From contig CM072801.1 in NCBI GenBank assembly GCA_037013495.1, forward strand, positions 18,715,501-18,779,500: a DNA stretch of 64,000 nucleotides, read 5' to 3'. Below the pieces are notes generated by a model. It saw only the letters and a list, made by a program, of their open reading frames with translations. It was not told the DNA's origin and did not search any database. Shown here one piece after another: positions 36,737 to 49,690 of the stretch; position 1 is the first letter of the stretch; each line of letters starts with the position of its first letter. The stretch comes from Hippophae tibetana. Lineage: Eukaryota; Streptophyta; Magnoliopsida; Rosales; Elaeagnaceae. The translations under genes were made by a program, and so were the position numbers.

Positions 36737-39700
36737 ATTGATATTAGAGCTTTAATAATATATTATTAATATATTACGATTCAAAAGCAACTATGTTTAA
36801 GCGTGAGTGATTCATAGACACGAAAGAGAAGTCAAACTTAAAAAGTTCGATAATATAGATTTTTTTTTAAAATACAAATATAAAACTATGTGTATCAAAA
36901 AAAATTATATTAACCACTATTGCAAAAAAAAAGCCAAAAGAAATAAATGATGAAGAATGTGTTATATATTCTCGACAAATAAGCCCTCAAGTCATTCGAT
37001 TTATGTTATCATGCAATGCTGCTTTTAACATAGTAAAGGAAAATATCACAACAGGTCTTATGATAGCTCTATCTAGTATGTATGAGAAGCCATAACGTCA
37101 AATAAGATATATCTTATTAGACAGTTGTTCAAGTTATAAATGACGAAAAGTGTGTTAATAGTTCAACATCTAAATCAACTAAATACAATCACAACCCAGT
37201 TGAGTTTAGTAAAAATTGAATTTGATAAGAAGGTTTGAGCCTTAATTCTTTATCATCTTTACTAGATAGAATGCTATAGTCATAGTAGTAAATAGCTTGA
37301 CAGGAAGTAATAAGTTAAAATTTGACAATATATAAGATCTAGTTCTTAGTGAAAAAATTCGATGAAGAGAGTCGAGTAAAGCATCAACTTCTTCAATTTT
37401 GCATACAAAGTCTTGATGAAGAACTAAAGAAATTAGATGCAATAGATCTAGTCATCATATCATATCAAAGGATATCAGGTATAAATATAGAAATCCCAAC
37501 AATTATTATAACTCTAGAATCGTTGAGAGTTAGAATTGTGAGAAGACCAAACATTACAAAAATCAATGCAATAGTGCACCGAAGCATCACATGGAAGATT
37601 AATTGGCCAATGAAGATTATACCACGACTTTTCATGGTGATGATTGGAAGATTTCAAAATATGCAATGACAATTACACATGGAAAAAAGAGTGATACTAT
37701 TTATATGATGACATGGGCATGTTGTTCAATTGCAGTTGCAACAAGAAACGACAATCCCAACTTATGGCACTAGAGATGTGATCACATAAGTAAAAAATGG
37801 CTCATAATTATGCACTCAAATGGGAGATTACTAGGTCTTAACTTAGTTGAAATTAATATGGGTGAATACTGCATACTTAGAAAAAGAGAGTTAGCTTTCA
37901 GAAAAGTTCCAAAACCCCAAAGAAAGAGATATTAGAGCTTTTTCATTTTGATATTTACAAACCAACAATTGTCTCATCCATTAGTGGTAAACACTACTTC
38001 ATGACTTTCATCGACGGTCACTCTAGAAAGGTATGGGCTTATTATTTGAATCAAAATTCAAAAGTGTTTAAGACTTTTAGAATATGGGAAGACATAGTTG
38101 AAAATGAGACATGTTTAAAGATAAAAAAAAGCTCAAAGTTGACACCAGGTTCAAGACATTTTCAATTGCTAGGTACACCTTAACATAACTATGTAGTTGA
38201 GTTTATGAATCATGCGTTTATTGAGATAGCTAGAAGCATGTGTTGCAATCAAGCCTACCAAAGAAATTCTAGGTAGAAGTAGTTAATATAACATCTTATT
38301 TGATCAACCGTGTCCCATTAGAGAGTAGAATACTAAAAAAGGTATGTAGAGCGAAAAAGAGATAAAACTTTCACATCTAAAAGCTTTTCGGTTTCATAGC
38401 ATATGTGCATGTTAATAATCAAGGTAGGAATAAGCTTGATCTTAAGGGAAAAAAATGCACCTTCATCAGCTATGGTAATGATGAGTTTGGCTATCACATC
38501 TGGGATGATGAAAGAAAAAAATATAATCCACAGTAAAGATGTGATCTTTAATGAAAAAGTGGTATATAAGGATAAACATACTATAAGCTCCAATTACTCA
38601 GAATAGAATCGATCAGTGTATGTAGATGTGGATGATGTCCTAGATAATTAAGAGTCCTTAATTATAGGAACTAGTTGGTCATAACAATACATAACAATCT
38701 GATACAACTCAACTTCCTACTCTAGCTCCTGTACTTATAAGGTCTTCTAGATCCAACGTACCTAACAGGAGATACATAAACCATATGTTACTGACTAATG
38801 AAGGAGAGCCTGAATGCTATGATAAAACAAGTTAGATTGAAGATGTCATCAAGTGAGAACTTGCTATGAAAGATGAGTTGAATTCCTCGATCTCCAACCA
38901 AACATGGGAATTAACAAAGTTACACATAGGAAAGAAGGCCCTTCATAAAAAAAAATGGATGTATCATGTGAAAAAGAAACACGATGGTTCCAAAAGATAC
39001 AAAGCTTGGCTAGTTGTCAAATGATTACATTAGAAGGAAGGAATTGACTATATTGATATTTTTACTTCTGCTATGAAGCTCAATACTATTTGAATAGTCT
39101 TGAGCATTGTTGTTAGTGAAGATCTCTATCTTAAGCAATTGGATGTGAAGATCACATTTCTTTACAAAGACTACATATATATGCGCCTAACAAGATGATT
39201 TCTTAGAAATTAGTAAGGAGTCTGGTGTGTAGATTGAAGAAGAGCTTTTATGGATTGAAATAAGTTACAAGACAATGGTATAAGAAGTTCAATGGATTCA
39301 TGCATGGGGAAGGTTTTTATAGAGATATATGTCCATTTATATCATTTTGCTTCTTTATGTCGATGATATACTACTCCTAGGACCATATATGGAGGAGATC
39401 AAAAGTTTAAAGCAATAATTATCAAAAGAATTTGACATGAAAAATCTAGGAATGATAAAAAGATTCTTGAGATGCAAACCACTAAAGATAAGCAAAGTGG
39501 GACTTTGAAATTGTCTCAAAAGAAGTACATCAGAAGTGTTTTGTATAGATTTAGTATGTATTCCTTATGCCTATCCAAGACAATCATCACACCATTGGCC
39601 TGTTACTTTCGCCTATTTTAAGAATCAATGTCCTTAGATGGAGGAAGATAAAACCTTCATAACTAAAGTTAATTATGCTTCAGCTATTGAAAGTTTGATG

Positions 39701-40230
39701 TATGCAATAGTCTATACGAGACAAGACATTGGTCATGCAATGAGAGTTGTTAGCAAATTCATGTCAAATCTGGGAAAGACTCATTGAGAAACAGTGAAGT
39801 GTTCTTGAAATATCTTCGAGGCACCACTTAAAATGTTTGTATTTTACTAAATGAGAGTAAAAGTGCAATGGAACCTAGATATAGACTTTGTAGAGGAAGT
39901 TAATCACCAGAGAAGTATCACCGGTTATTTGTTCATTGTGGACACTACAGTTGTTAGTTAGATATCATAGATATAGAAGATTATTACATTGTCCATTATA
40001 GAAGTTGGGTATGTATTAATGACAGAAGCAAATAAAGAGATGATTTGGATTTAAGGATTGCTAATTGAGTTATAATTTAAGCAGAAGAAAAATGTTTTAT
40101 ATAATAATAATTAAAATGTGATACATTTTAAGGAAAATAATACATTTCATTATAGAGTTAAATATATTGGATTTAATTCTCACTTTATCCTGTTTCTAAT
40201 AGAGCATGTAGTATTAACACTTGGTAGCAA
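36737..40230 (+). mobile_element. Ty1/copia element 3, heavily decayed
   Basis: A primer-binding-site-like TTGATATTAGAGCTTT (about 36739-36754) begins the internal region. Gag-like remnants lie at 36940-37450 (ending in LKFDNI.DLVLSEKIR-type sequence). Integrase lies at 37930-38180 (MTFIDGHSRKVWAYYL), reverse transcriptase at 38840-39450 and RNase H at 39690-40190. Stops and shifts occur every few dozen codons, so this is the most degraded copia copy in the window. I could not match a 5' LTR (expected at about 36300-36735) to a 3' LTR, so the boundaries are uncertain. Confidence 0.72.
37930..40190 (+). pseudogene. Copia element 3 Pol relic
   Basis: Integrase peptide at 37995-38140 (GKHYFMTFIDGHSRKVWAY). 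The reverse transcriptase opens at about 38870 (MKDELNSSISNQTWELTKL-type, then KKWMYHVKKKHDGSKRYKAW). Its catalytic LLYVDD site near 39350-39370 is still readable as a short stretch. KLSQKKYIRSVLYRFSMY lies near 39510-39560. RNase H-type remnants run to 40190. Frames are constantly interrupted. Confidence 0.7.
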
Positions 40231-40283
40231 GAATCTTGAATATATATAAACCTGAATATGTAACAATTTAACAAAATATACAC

Positions 40284-40307
40284 ATATATATATATATATA
40301 TATATAT
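40284..40307. repeat. (AT)n microsatellite
   Basis: About twelve AT units just beyond copia element 3. Confidence 0.85.
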
Positions 40308-43300
40308 GTTTATGTATTATTTGATATTTTTTAAAGTTTTAAATTTTTGTTAGACTTTTTCTATTGTTAGTGTACTTGAAAGTATCCAATCTAAAAATTA
40401 AATTACACAATTTTTTACGTTTTTATTAGTTAGTAGATCATTGGTATCCTTTAAATTTTTTTATGTGTTTTTTTATAAAGTCTTTCAGTACGTTAACGTC
40501 TTCTTCTCAACCTTCATACGTTCATGTTAAGTACGCAAACAACTCCGCGTAAGTACATTGGGGGGAAACAAATAAGTTAATGGGAAATCATTGAGAAAAG
40601 TGCAAAAATAAAATTAAAAGGAAAGAAAAAAATATCTACCTACTGAAGGGTATTGAAGGTTATAAATTGCATTTTCTTGTAATATTTCATTTTCTAGTCA
40701 TTCAATAAATAAATAAATAAATAACAATATACCAACCAAAAAGGAGTATCTTCATTTACTCTTTTCTGAGTTGAAATTACACAATTTCTTTCCATTTCCA
40801 GATATGCCTTTCAATAAGCTTTACGACTTATCTACAAAATTCAAACTCATTTTATGTAAAATCAACTTTTTTGCATGTGCTGTGGGGATTGCTAGAAGTT
40901 TATTTCAGTTTTTGTATATATTAAATGATTTATGAGTTACTAATTTAATGAGAACGAAGGTGATGATATGAGATTATAAATTAAGGAATATGATTATTTA
41001 TTAATGGCTTATAACATTAAATTTGATAGTATAAACAATATCAAGTAAAATTTGATAAATATTGTTTATTGTTTTCACGTTTGATTGATTTTTTTAAGTA
41101 AAATTTTTAATTTTTTATCATCTATAATAAATTAAAATTAATAAAAAAATTATTAATATAACTTTTATAGTAATAGTTGATATATGTTCTGATAAAAATA
41201 ATATTTTATTTTATGAAATAATATATTTTTGAGTATAATATTTGATGTTATAGATTAAAATGAATAAAAATTTAACCTAATTTTTGATATAAAATAATAT
41301 TAAAAATGGGAGATAGTGTAATATAATTTATTTAAATAAAAAAGGAAAATTAAATTAATTGACGTAATATTTATTTTTTAAATTTTATTTTGTTTTATAT
41401 ATATATTGATAAATTCTAATTTTGTTTTAAGAATGAAGTAAAAAGGTAGAGAGGTTTAATATTGGCCCAAGAAAAAAAAAACAAATTTCTTTTGCTTGTT
41501 GTTTACTCGTCAGTGGTCAGACTGAGAGAATCTGTACAGACAGTCAATAATAACATCAAATTTATAGAGAATCAGTAATTTGGGTCCCTCGTGAATTGGG
41601 TTTTGCTCAGAAGGTCGTACTTCCAAATTATTACTACCGGCTAGCTCGCTGACCCTCTTTACTTTCTTTGAAATTACCGGTTACCCCTTCACCATCATTC
41701 AATCTACCGTGATGTCCACTACTACATATGGGCATTTTATGTTTATTAAAAAATAATAAAATAAGAACAATTATATTATCAATCTTTAAATTTATAAGTA
41801 AATATTTTAATATAAAAATTAAAAATTATATTTATTTAAATATATATATATAGATATTAATTTAATGAATTATTATGTTTATCTCACAAATATTCTTTAA
41901 TAAATTTTAAAGTCCAATACCTATTTCTTTAATTTCTTTAGGTAAGAAATAAATTCTTAAAATTTAATATTTTTGTCTACTAATATCTTAACTTCTAAAA
42001 CATCACTTGCATTCGTTATTTAATTTTTATGGAATTTAACTCTATATTTATTAATATTTTTTTTACTTATTTTGTAATACGGAATTAATTTTAATTTATT
42101 ATAAATAATAAAAATTTAATAATATTTTTAAATTATTTTTTTAATTTATATTAAATTTTTAACTTTATGTTATAGTATTAATTTTATATTATATATTTAA
42201 TTTTAATTTTTATATAGAATAAAAAAATTATACAATAACGATTAATTTAATATACCAAATTTTACAATAAAGTTAGATCGAAGATGGTATTAGAAATCCA
42301 GTTTGTCACGCGATTTCATTTAACCATATATGGTGAACTTCTCGTGGGAAATCGGGCAATTGAGGAAAGCAAGTAATTAATTAAACTACCAAAGTCAGTA
42401 AAATATGACTAATAAAATGATATTAAAGTTTTAATTAAAAGAGATTAGGAATAAGACGAATTAGCATTCAGCAACAGCTTCCTTGTAACTCGTGAAGTGC
42501 CCATAAGTTCATAACAACAAGACATAACGTCATCTACTGAACCATATTAATCCACCAAACTCTTTGGTTATTAAACTGCTCCCAGGCCCGTGTCTTTAAG
42601 TGGTATTACTTTTAACTTTTATCGGTAAGAGAATATGTTAATTTTCTTACTACATGTATTATATAATTAACTTAATATATATTAAGTATCAAAATAACTT
42701 TAAAAATAAAATAAAAATTATATTTTTCAAAAACATGTGTAAATTTGTGATGCAACTCAATTATCTAAATTGAACAGGATTAAAAAAAATACGAACCAAA
42801 TTATATTTGGATACAATTTGGACTAACCTAAATAACACAAAATAAAATAAAATTAGAGTAATAGTTTATTACATTAGGATCCAATTTTATACGAACCAAA
42901 TTATTTTATTGTAACTTCTTTTGTATTCATATATCAATTGTTAACTTATTTAAAAGAAATTATATAATATTTTATTAATATAAATGTGACTAGTTGTACG
43001 GACATTTATGAATTTAATTAAAAATAAGATTTTTTTAAATTCATGAATTATTTCATATAAAATATTTATGATAAATTCATTCATTTGTTTGTGAGTTCGT
43101 CAAATTAGTTTATAGTTTTATGCTTAGTAAATACTTTTGTAAATATATTATGTTATCATTAATTACAAATATATGAAGTTTAAGTCTAAAATATTTATTT
43201 ATTTTAATTTTTGGTAATAGTTTATCGAGTTTGTTTTGTATTATAATTATGGTTTTGAAACTTCTTAGTTTTGTAAAAATTTATTATTTGTATGTTTAAT

Positions 43301-44334
43301 ATTATTAGAATACATTGAATTTGATTCAAACTTTTATTGTTTTAATTAGATTAAAATTATAAAATATTTATAATATTTTAAATAAATATCTAGTTAAACA
43401 AGTTAAAAAAGATTAATTAATGCATAAAAATAAAATTTTAAGTTAATTTTTTGATTTAGATTAAGGTTAATAATTTATAACTTAAATTAAATTTGATTTA
43501 TAGTAAAATTGAATCAATTAAAACTTGTTAATTTATATCAAACATAAAATAAGTCAACATGTATGAATTTACACTCTAGTCACACTATATAATTAACGTG
43601 ACGAGTACAACTTTACCTACATTTAGTATTTTCTTATGCTTGTCAAATGTGCATATGTTAGCATTTTTGTCCAATATGTTAGAATTTACACATCAGAAAA
43701 TATTATTAGTTCTCAATTAAGTTCTCAACTTTTATACTATTGCTCTTTCTTTGGAAACCGAAACTAATGTTGGAGAGTCTATCGGGAAATTATCAAAATG
43801 CTCATTATCTTTTAACATATTATCATATATATTTGACTTTTATAAAAATCGTTATATTATCTTCCATTTTAATAATTAATATCAATAATTTTTTTAAATA
43901 ATTAACATTATTAATTTTTATCAAATAATATAATTTTTTTTATCCTATTACCAAATTATGATTAGTTTTTTTTAAACACTAATAGTTATTTCTTGTAAAT
44001 TATTATTTAAATACAAATATTTAAGTTTAAAATATTGAATTATCTTTATAATTTTTTTATGTTTATTTTTATATGGACTTAATCTAGTTTATTTATCTTT
44101 ATTTTCTTATTTATTAATTTTATAAATATTATAAATAAATATTTAATCATTCAATATTTTTAATTGACTTAAAATTATAATTATTATACTTGAATTTAAT
44201 AGGTCCATTAAGATCTTTTCTTACGTTCATCTTCTTTTATTACATCTCATATGCTTCAACTTCTTCAAGCCTTAATATCCTCTTGATAATGGAGAAACTC
44301 TTGCATCTGTACATAGAAAAAGAGTGACTACACT
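40308..44334. other. Long AT-rich intergenic region without a gene
   Basis: Four kilobases with no supported gene. A less AT-rich island at about 41460-41730 (GGGTCCCTCGTGAATTGGG; CTACCGGCTAGCTCGCTGACC) resembles promoter or leader sequence, but no reading frame follows it. A similar island is at 42290-42600. The rest is A/T-rich, with no clear terminal repeats. Confidence 0.45.
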
Positions 44335-44470
44335 TCATTTTATTTATAATAATAACCTTGAAAAGATTATTAAACGCTTATAGCTTATATATACATAGTT
44401 GTTAAATAAATAATTTTTAAAGTAGAGTTTGTTATTGTTGAAGCTGTGCCCGGTTAATGAAAATGAGGGT

Positions 44471-44510
44471 TCCTTTTATAGGACAAAGGATTCCTATTTA
44501 CAATAGTAAA
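44471..44510 (-). promoter_or_regulatory. Putative pararetroviral pregenomic promoter core, copy B
   Basis: The minus strand reads TACTATTGTAAATAGGAATC, then CCTATAAAAGGAA (TATA box, 44482-44471). It is the counterpart of 23440-23475 in fragment A and better preserved. The similarity between copies continues about 140 bp further, to about 44335. Confidence 0.5.
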
Positions 44511-44599
44511 AAATACTATTCATCTATACTTTAATTATTCTTATTTAACTTTTTACTTTTGTGTTTTTGATTTGTTAACGATGTAGATTCTATATTTTT

Positions 44600-45830
44600 A
44601 TTTATTTTTGTTATTTTTTGTGGATAGTACTTTTAATGATGTAGATGATGACCCATCTTTGTCTTTTTGATCTCTAATACAGTAAATACATTTTCAATCC
44701 TTAGTGATTTTCTTGACATAAAAACAAATCAATTTTCTTATTTCTTGAAAAAATTTAGATTATTACTGTTAAAATTTGTTTCAAACTTATTGGTTTTCTC
44801 AACATCTTCTTCAGAAAGGGTCATATTGCTATGTGAAGTAATTATAACTCTACTAATTGAGTAATTTACCTTGACTTTAAAAGAATTATCAATTTTTTTG
44901 AGTTCATGATAAATTTGACTTAATATTTATCCTCTTAGAAGAGAGTTCATCTATATTAAATTCCTTTTTTCTAAAAATGCCCTTAGTTTTGAAACTTATC
45001 TATTAGTGTGAAATTCCTAATCTAATAAAATGGTAGGGACTTATACAATTTTTTCATTCCAATCCATGAGTGACCTGAAAAATCTGTGATAGACAAACTT
45101 GTCACCAACTCTGATCTTCTTCTTGAAATTTTTGATGGCTTTCTTAAAATTTTTTAAAAAATAATTTAACTCATTTAAATTAATTCCTGGATATAAGTTC
45201 TCAATTAAACCTGCATTAAAAGCTTTATAAATGAAAATTTGATCAACTCTTTTAAGAATATTAAATTTACTGCTTATAGAGAATTCTTTTTCTTGGTGTA
45301 ATATTTCATATATTTGGTATGTTCTTAAGATGATTTTTTAGCTACATAATAAAAATTCAACCATTGTGGTTTACTTAAATTCTTGTATTGGTTTTTTTCA
45401 TCTTCAACGACCAATGTATTTCTAGGGATGTTTTCCTAAATAATATTGGTAGTCGTACTATCTTTACTAGCTTTATGGGGGATGTTTCTCTGAATAGTAC
45501 TAGTGGTCATATCATATTTCCTAAAGTCTTCATCATGTTTGGTGAAAATGGTGTTATTGTAATACTGCAAGGTAATTATTAACTATATCTTCTAGAGTTA
45601 ATAGTTTTGGTACTTTATAGTTGTCATAATTGTCTTTTCCTTATATTCTATTAGTGAAAGCTCTGTTAATTATTTCACTAAATTTGATAATTTATTTTCT
45701 TAATTCAGGCTAATTATTGTAAATACCTAGTTTTTGATCATTATTGACCATATAAGTCTTTTTTTGATAGTCTTTTTCTACTTCTTCAACTTAATTGTGT
45801 TTTTTTAGAGTTGTTACTCTCTTTTAAACT
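44600..45830 (-). pseudogene. Viroplasmin/TAV-like relic of viral fragment B
   Basis: On the minus strand at 45760-45580, a YMVNNDQKLGIYNN-type segment and a downstream YKVPKLLT-like segment parallel 22205-22375 of fragment A. Further similarity continues to about 44600. Broken by stops. Confidence 0.65.
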
Positions 45831-46099
45831 GTTGGGTTCTTCCTTCTCATTTTTAATTATTTCTTTAAAAAACTTTGGACTCTAATGTTGATTTTAAACT
45901 ATTAAGTTTTTCCTATTTAGTTCTTGTTTTCAAAAGAAACTTCTCTAGGTATAAAACCTCGAGTTGTTCTTGAATGATTCTTATCTCATTTTTCTTTATC
46001 TTGATCTTGATATCATGATATTCCATTACTATAAGAATAAAAATAAATAAAGTTGCTAATTCTCTTGTAAGGACATTTGTTAAACTATTATTTTTTCTT

Positions 46100-46740
46100 A
46101 GAAGATGTTCGATATCAAAATTATAGTGGTTAAACTACTATTATCATGTGACTAATCTTCCTTGTTTATAATCATTAGAAATATTAGTTCTTAAAAAATA
46201 ATCAAATTTCTTGTTATCGGTTCTAACAATAAATCTGAAACTTAATACATATATTGCAACTAAATGTCGTTAGTTTTTTTATTTTCTTCATCATGTCTTA
46301 TTTTCCAAAATAAACTTTTGCAATCAAAATTTGAGAAAAAATTCTTCTATTTTATTAATGATAATAATTATCAATGATTTCTTTTGCCTTGAAGCTTATT
46401 ATCATTCTTTTTTTCCTCTTCTTTTTTGAGCTTCTTTTTTAACTAAGAATGTTGGACTGGAGTAAGGTAAATTAATTGATATTATGATTTTATTTTCTTA
46501 ATCCTCTCTTATATAGTATAAATCCTGAGTTTTACACTAATGATATTGTTGGGGTCTCTAAATTTTATATTAGCAATCATTTTAGATTTATTTACTTTTG
46601 GATCTAAAGAATTTGTTGAGCTTACTATTTTTTAAAAATATCAAATACTTGTTAAAGCTTCATACTCCTAGATTTTAATAAGAAAAAGTTTTTTCCTTCT
46701 GTGTCTTACGCATGATTTTAAATAACATTTTAAATATCGA
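46100..46740 (-). pseudogene. Reverse transcriptase/RNase H relic of viral fragment B
   Basis: On the minus strand, SPTFLVKK-type sequence near 46460 followed by KKR-rich and FKA words parallels 20755-20830 of fragment A. An RNase H-like piece follows at about 46260-46100. The catalytic core between them is deleted. Heavily interrupted. Confidence 0.65.
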
Positions 46741-46744
46741 AAAT

Positions 46745-47460
46745 TGATACGCGTGAATTTTATTTTTCGATACAAATCTTTACGCGTTTATTAAAAAAAT
46801 GTAATATTTTAGATGAATTGTTTTAGCTATAAATAGGGGATAGTATGATAGAGTAATTTTTTTTGGAGAGTTTAGTTTTTGACATTTTTTGTATTCTTCG
46901 GTTTTGGACTAGAGAACACGCAAAAGCCATTTCTTTGGCTTTTGTTGTGTTCTGCGTGCGCCAAATATTTGTGCTAAGAGATGTTTTAATTTTCTGTTTT
47001 CTTCATCTCATTTTTCTGAAACTGTTGTAATTTTATTTTAAATTTATGAAGTAATTTAATTTTTCTAGGGTTGCATTCGATCTAAATTTATGATGCTTTT
47101 ATTTTAATTATTTTTGAACGATTTATAAGACGTTTGAGTTGTTTATTCTATTTTGTGCTTAATGCTTTTGATTATTTATGAATTTTATCAAATGATCTGT
47201 GGCACATAAATAAACTTGGAAGATGCATTTTTGTGTATATTGCTCATAGATAGAATAACATGTATGATGAAGGATAGAAGTATACCTTAATTGTATGTGT
47301 GGCCATTTGAGAACTTAGAACGTAATGAATCTCGATGAATTTAATTCTCATAGGAATATAGTGAATTAATTTAACGAGGTGTGTTTATACGGAGCTCAGA
47401 AGAGATGTATGACTTACTAGGTCCATTTTATAAACTTTCAATTTAATTTTGTTAATTTAT
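46745..47460. mobile_element. Foreign insertion within viral fragment B, possibly a solo LTR
   Basis: About 0.7 kb with a base composition unlike the flanking viral DNA. It starts near TGATACGCGTGAATTTT, carries a TATA-like GCTATAAATAGGGG at about 46829 and a strong hairpin (46913-46953), and contains no reading frame. The layout (TG start, TATA, hairpin, AT-rich remainder) suggests a solo LTR of a gypsy-type element, but no target-site duplication or partner LTR was found. Confidence 0.4.
46913..46953. repeat. GC-richer hairpin in the insertion
   Basis: Arms AGAACACGCAAAAGCCA and, inverted, TGGCTTTTGTTGTGTTCT pair almost fully around a 5-6-base loop (TTTCT). They lie just downstream of a TATA-like box, so the hairpin would fall in a leader or R region if this is an LTR. 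Confidence 0.75.
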
Positions 47461-47469
47461 TGAACTATT

Positions 47470-48130
47470 ATGACTGTTTGTTAATGAATATCCTACTATG
47501 TAGTTTACTAAAAATGAATGATTTTCTTCTTTCATTAAATCTCTTCTTTCTAATTCATAGGTTAAACTTAATATTTGTCTTAAGTTCTTATCATTAATGT
47601 TAATGGTAAAGCTAAGGTATGTTGTGAATTTTAATTTATGATATCATAAGTTTTCATGGATCATTCCTAATAAATCATCTTTCTTATTTATTATTCTATT
47701 ATATTAATAATGTTGGTTTTATTGGAGTATCAATACATGATCTAAAATGTACTTTTATTAATATTTGGATTTCTTCTAAATGGATGTATCCAATTTTTCT
47801 TTTATCCTTCTAAGGAATTTTTTAATAGTTTATCCATAATGGTTTCTTTGTCTATTAATGGTATAATATACTTTCTTTTTGTTTCTTTAATATTAATACT
47901 CACTCTTTATTATTTATTATATAATAAACTATATCTTTCTTTGAAATTATTTTTCTTATTCTTGAGAATGATGAATTTTTAAATCTATCTCATTCTTTAA
48001 TATTTAATCTTATTTTTTGTATTTTTTTAAATTTCTTTTTTCTAATTACCATCTCTTGTAAGAAACATCTTGAGATCTCTTATGTTTCTATTTTTATTAT
48101 TTCTTGATTTTCTCTTATTATTTTCATTTT
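47470..48130 (-). pseudogene. Caulimovirid movement-protein-like relic
   Basis: Several overlapping short frames resemble the cell-to-cell movement protein of Caulimoviridae. The clearest words are near 47830-47720 (LKNSLEG; NPNI or EIQILIKVHF depending on frame; SCIDTPIK). Multiple stops and at least three shifts occur. The assignment rests on motif resemblance and on the position upstream of reverse transcriptase. Confidence 0.5.
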
Positions 48131-49394
48131 TTATGTATAAAATATTACTATTTATTTTCGTTAACTTTAACTTTCATTAAGTAAGAGATATTTGTAATAT
48201 TTTTGAAACCTAAAAGTATTTGTGATATTGCCTCAAAACTTAGGAGTATTATTAATATTATTTCAAGTCTATCCTATAAACATTTTATTTGATTAATTAT
48301 AATTTATTTAATATAGTTCAATAAATTATATAATATTTATTTATTAATATTTTTAATAAAATAATTTATATTTTACGTGGCTTTCTTATTTTGAGAAAAA
48401 AAATGATCAAAACATATTATTTTATATTTAAATTTTTAAATAGATTAAGATAAATACTTAATACTATTTAGAATATCATAATGAGTCAAAATTTCCTCAT
48501 AAATGTAAGATATTTATTTAATAAGTACATTCTAATTTTATAAGCAAACACATATTATATAAAAATTATAAAATCAAATATTTTATACTGTATAATAAAT
48601 ATTTAATTTAAAAATCAAAATTACATTTCAATAATAAAAATATATATATATAATTTTAGTTTTTTTTACCATATATATATATAATAATAGTAAATTAAAA
48701 CTTTTAAAATTGGATTTCTTTTTCATTATGAACGTGGACTAATTGAATGAAACTTATCAATTAAAAAACTATTTATTTTATCAAAAATAAAAGGATTTAA
48801 GACCCAATTGTTTTTTAAAAAATAAAATTATATCAGTTAAGTTTATCGTATTGAGTTTTAATGTATTTTTAGTTCATAGATTAATAGATCGTAAAAGGTG
48901 TTTTTAATCTCATAACTTTGAAAAAATTAACCAGCATATAATATTATTTTAATAATTTTTCTATATTTAAAAGTGATTAAAACTTGAATTTTTAATAATA
49001 ATAATAATAAGTGATAATTAATATGCAATATTTTTCATAAAATTTGTTTTTATACTTGTTGATTGTTACTACTCTATTTAATATTTTTACTTTTATAAAA
49101 AAATACAAATATATATTTAAATAATTTTATGTTAAAATATTATAATTTTTAATTTTTTTTAAAGAATTCCATACAAATTTCACTTTTATCTTTGCTAATA
49201 CTCGTGTTTTAATCATATTCAACAAAAAAATACTTTAATAAAAAATTTATTAAAATGATATTATTTATTTTTAATTAACTCATTCTTTCAAATTAGGAAA
49301 TAAAAAAATATTTTATAATATAAAACATAAACGATTCCAATTTCGAAAAATAAGAAACTAATACAACCCCTCTCTCACTTTTCTTAAAAAAATA
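48131..49394. other. AT-rich intergenic region
   Basis: Nothing beyond A/T-rich sequence and short (TA)n and (ATA)n runs, for example at 48641-48660 and 48671-48684. The left end may still contain unrecognised viral leader sequence. Confidence 0.45.
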
Positions 49395-49690
49395 TGTTAT
49401 GGTAGCACATTTGATACATGTATATTTATATATTTTTTAATATACATATATATAATGAAGTAATTTTTAATTAAAAATTACTCAATTTTTTGGTCAAACT
49501 CAAATGAAATTTTCATTGTCTAATGTGTAACTTTGTTTATTAGACAATGATTTTTTCAAGTTTTATTGAAAATTTTATTTAAGTTTAAAATAAATTCTTC
49601 TTTAAAAAATTTAAGTAATTTTTTAATTAATCATAACTCTTTAAGTATATATCTATCAAAAAAATATAAAAATGTATGTAACACACATAC
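49395..49690. mobile_element. Foldback MITE (hairpin)
   Basis: Inverted arms about 130 bp long meet at a 14-base loop between CATTGTCTAAT (49514-49524) and ATTAGACAATG (49539-49549), an exact 11-bp pair. Outer blocks also match in inverse, such as TTTAATTAAAAATTACT near 49471 against AGTAATTTTTTAATTAA near 49614, and TACATGTATATTTATA near 49415 against its near-inverse ending at 49678. No coding capacity; exact termini uncertain. Confidence 0.65.

Larger units (their letters stand above)
44335..48130 (-). mobile_element. Endogenous caulimovirid-like pararetrovirus fragment B (degraded, opposite strand)
   Basis: Read on the minus strand, this block goes from a movement-protein relic (48130-47470), through an unrelated ~0.7-kb interruption, to a reverse transcriptase relic, an RNase H remnant, a viroplasmin-like relic and a TATA-bearing region. 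It shares extended similarity with fragment A at 19790-23650, including the viroplasmin region and the promoter-like end. Compared with A it keeps the movement-protein part and lacks most of the coat protein and the central reverse transcriptase. All frames are broken. Confidence 0.72.

Noticed and set aside
36300..40400. LTR pair for copia element 3
   Set aside because: Compared by eye, 36300-36735 and 40200-40400 show no convincing shared sequence, so no LTRs were annotated.
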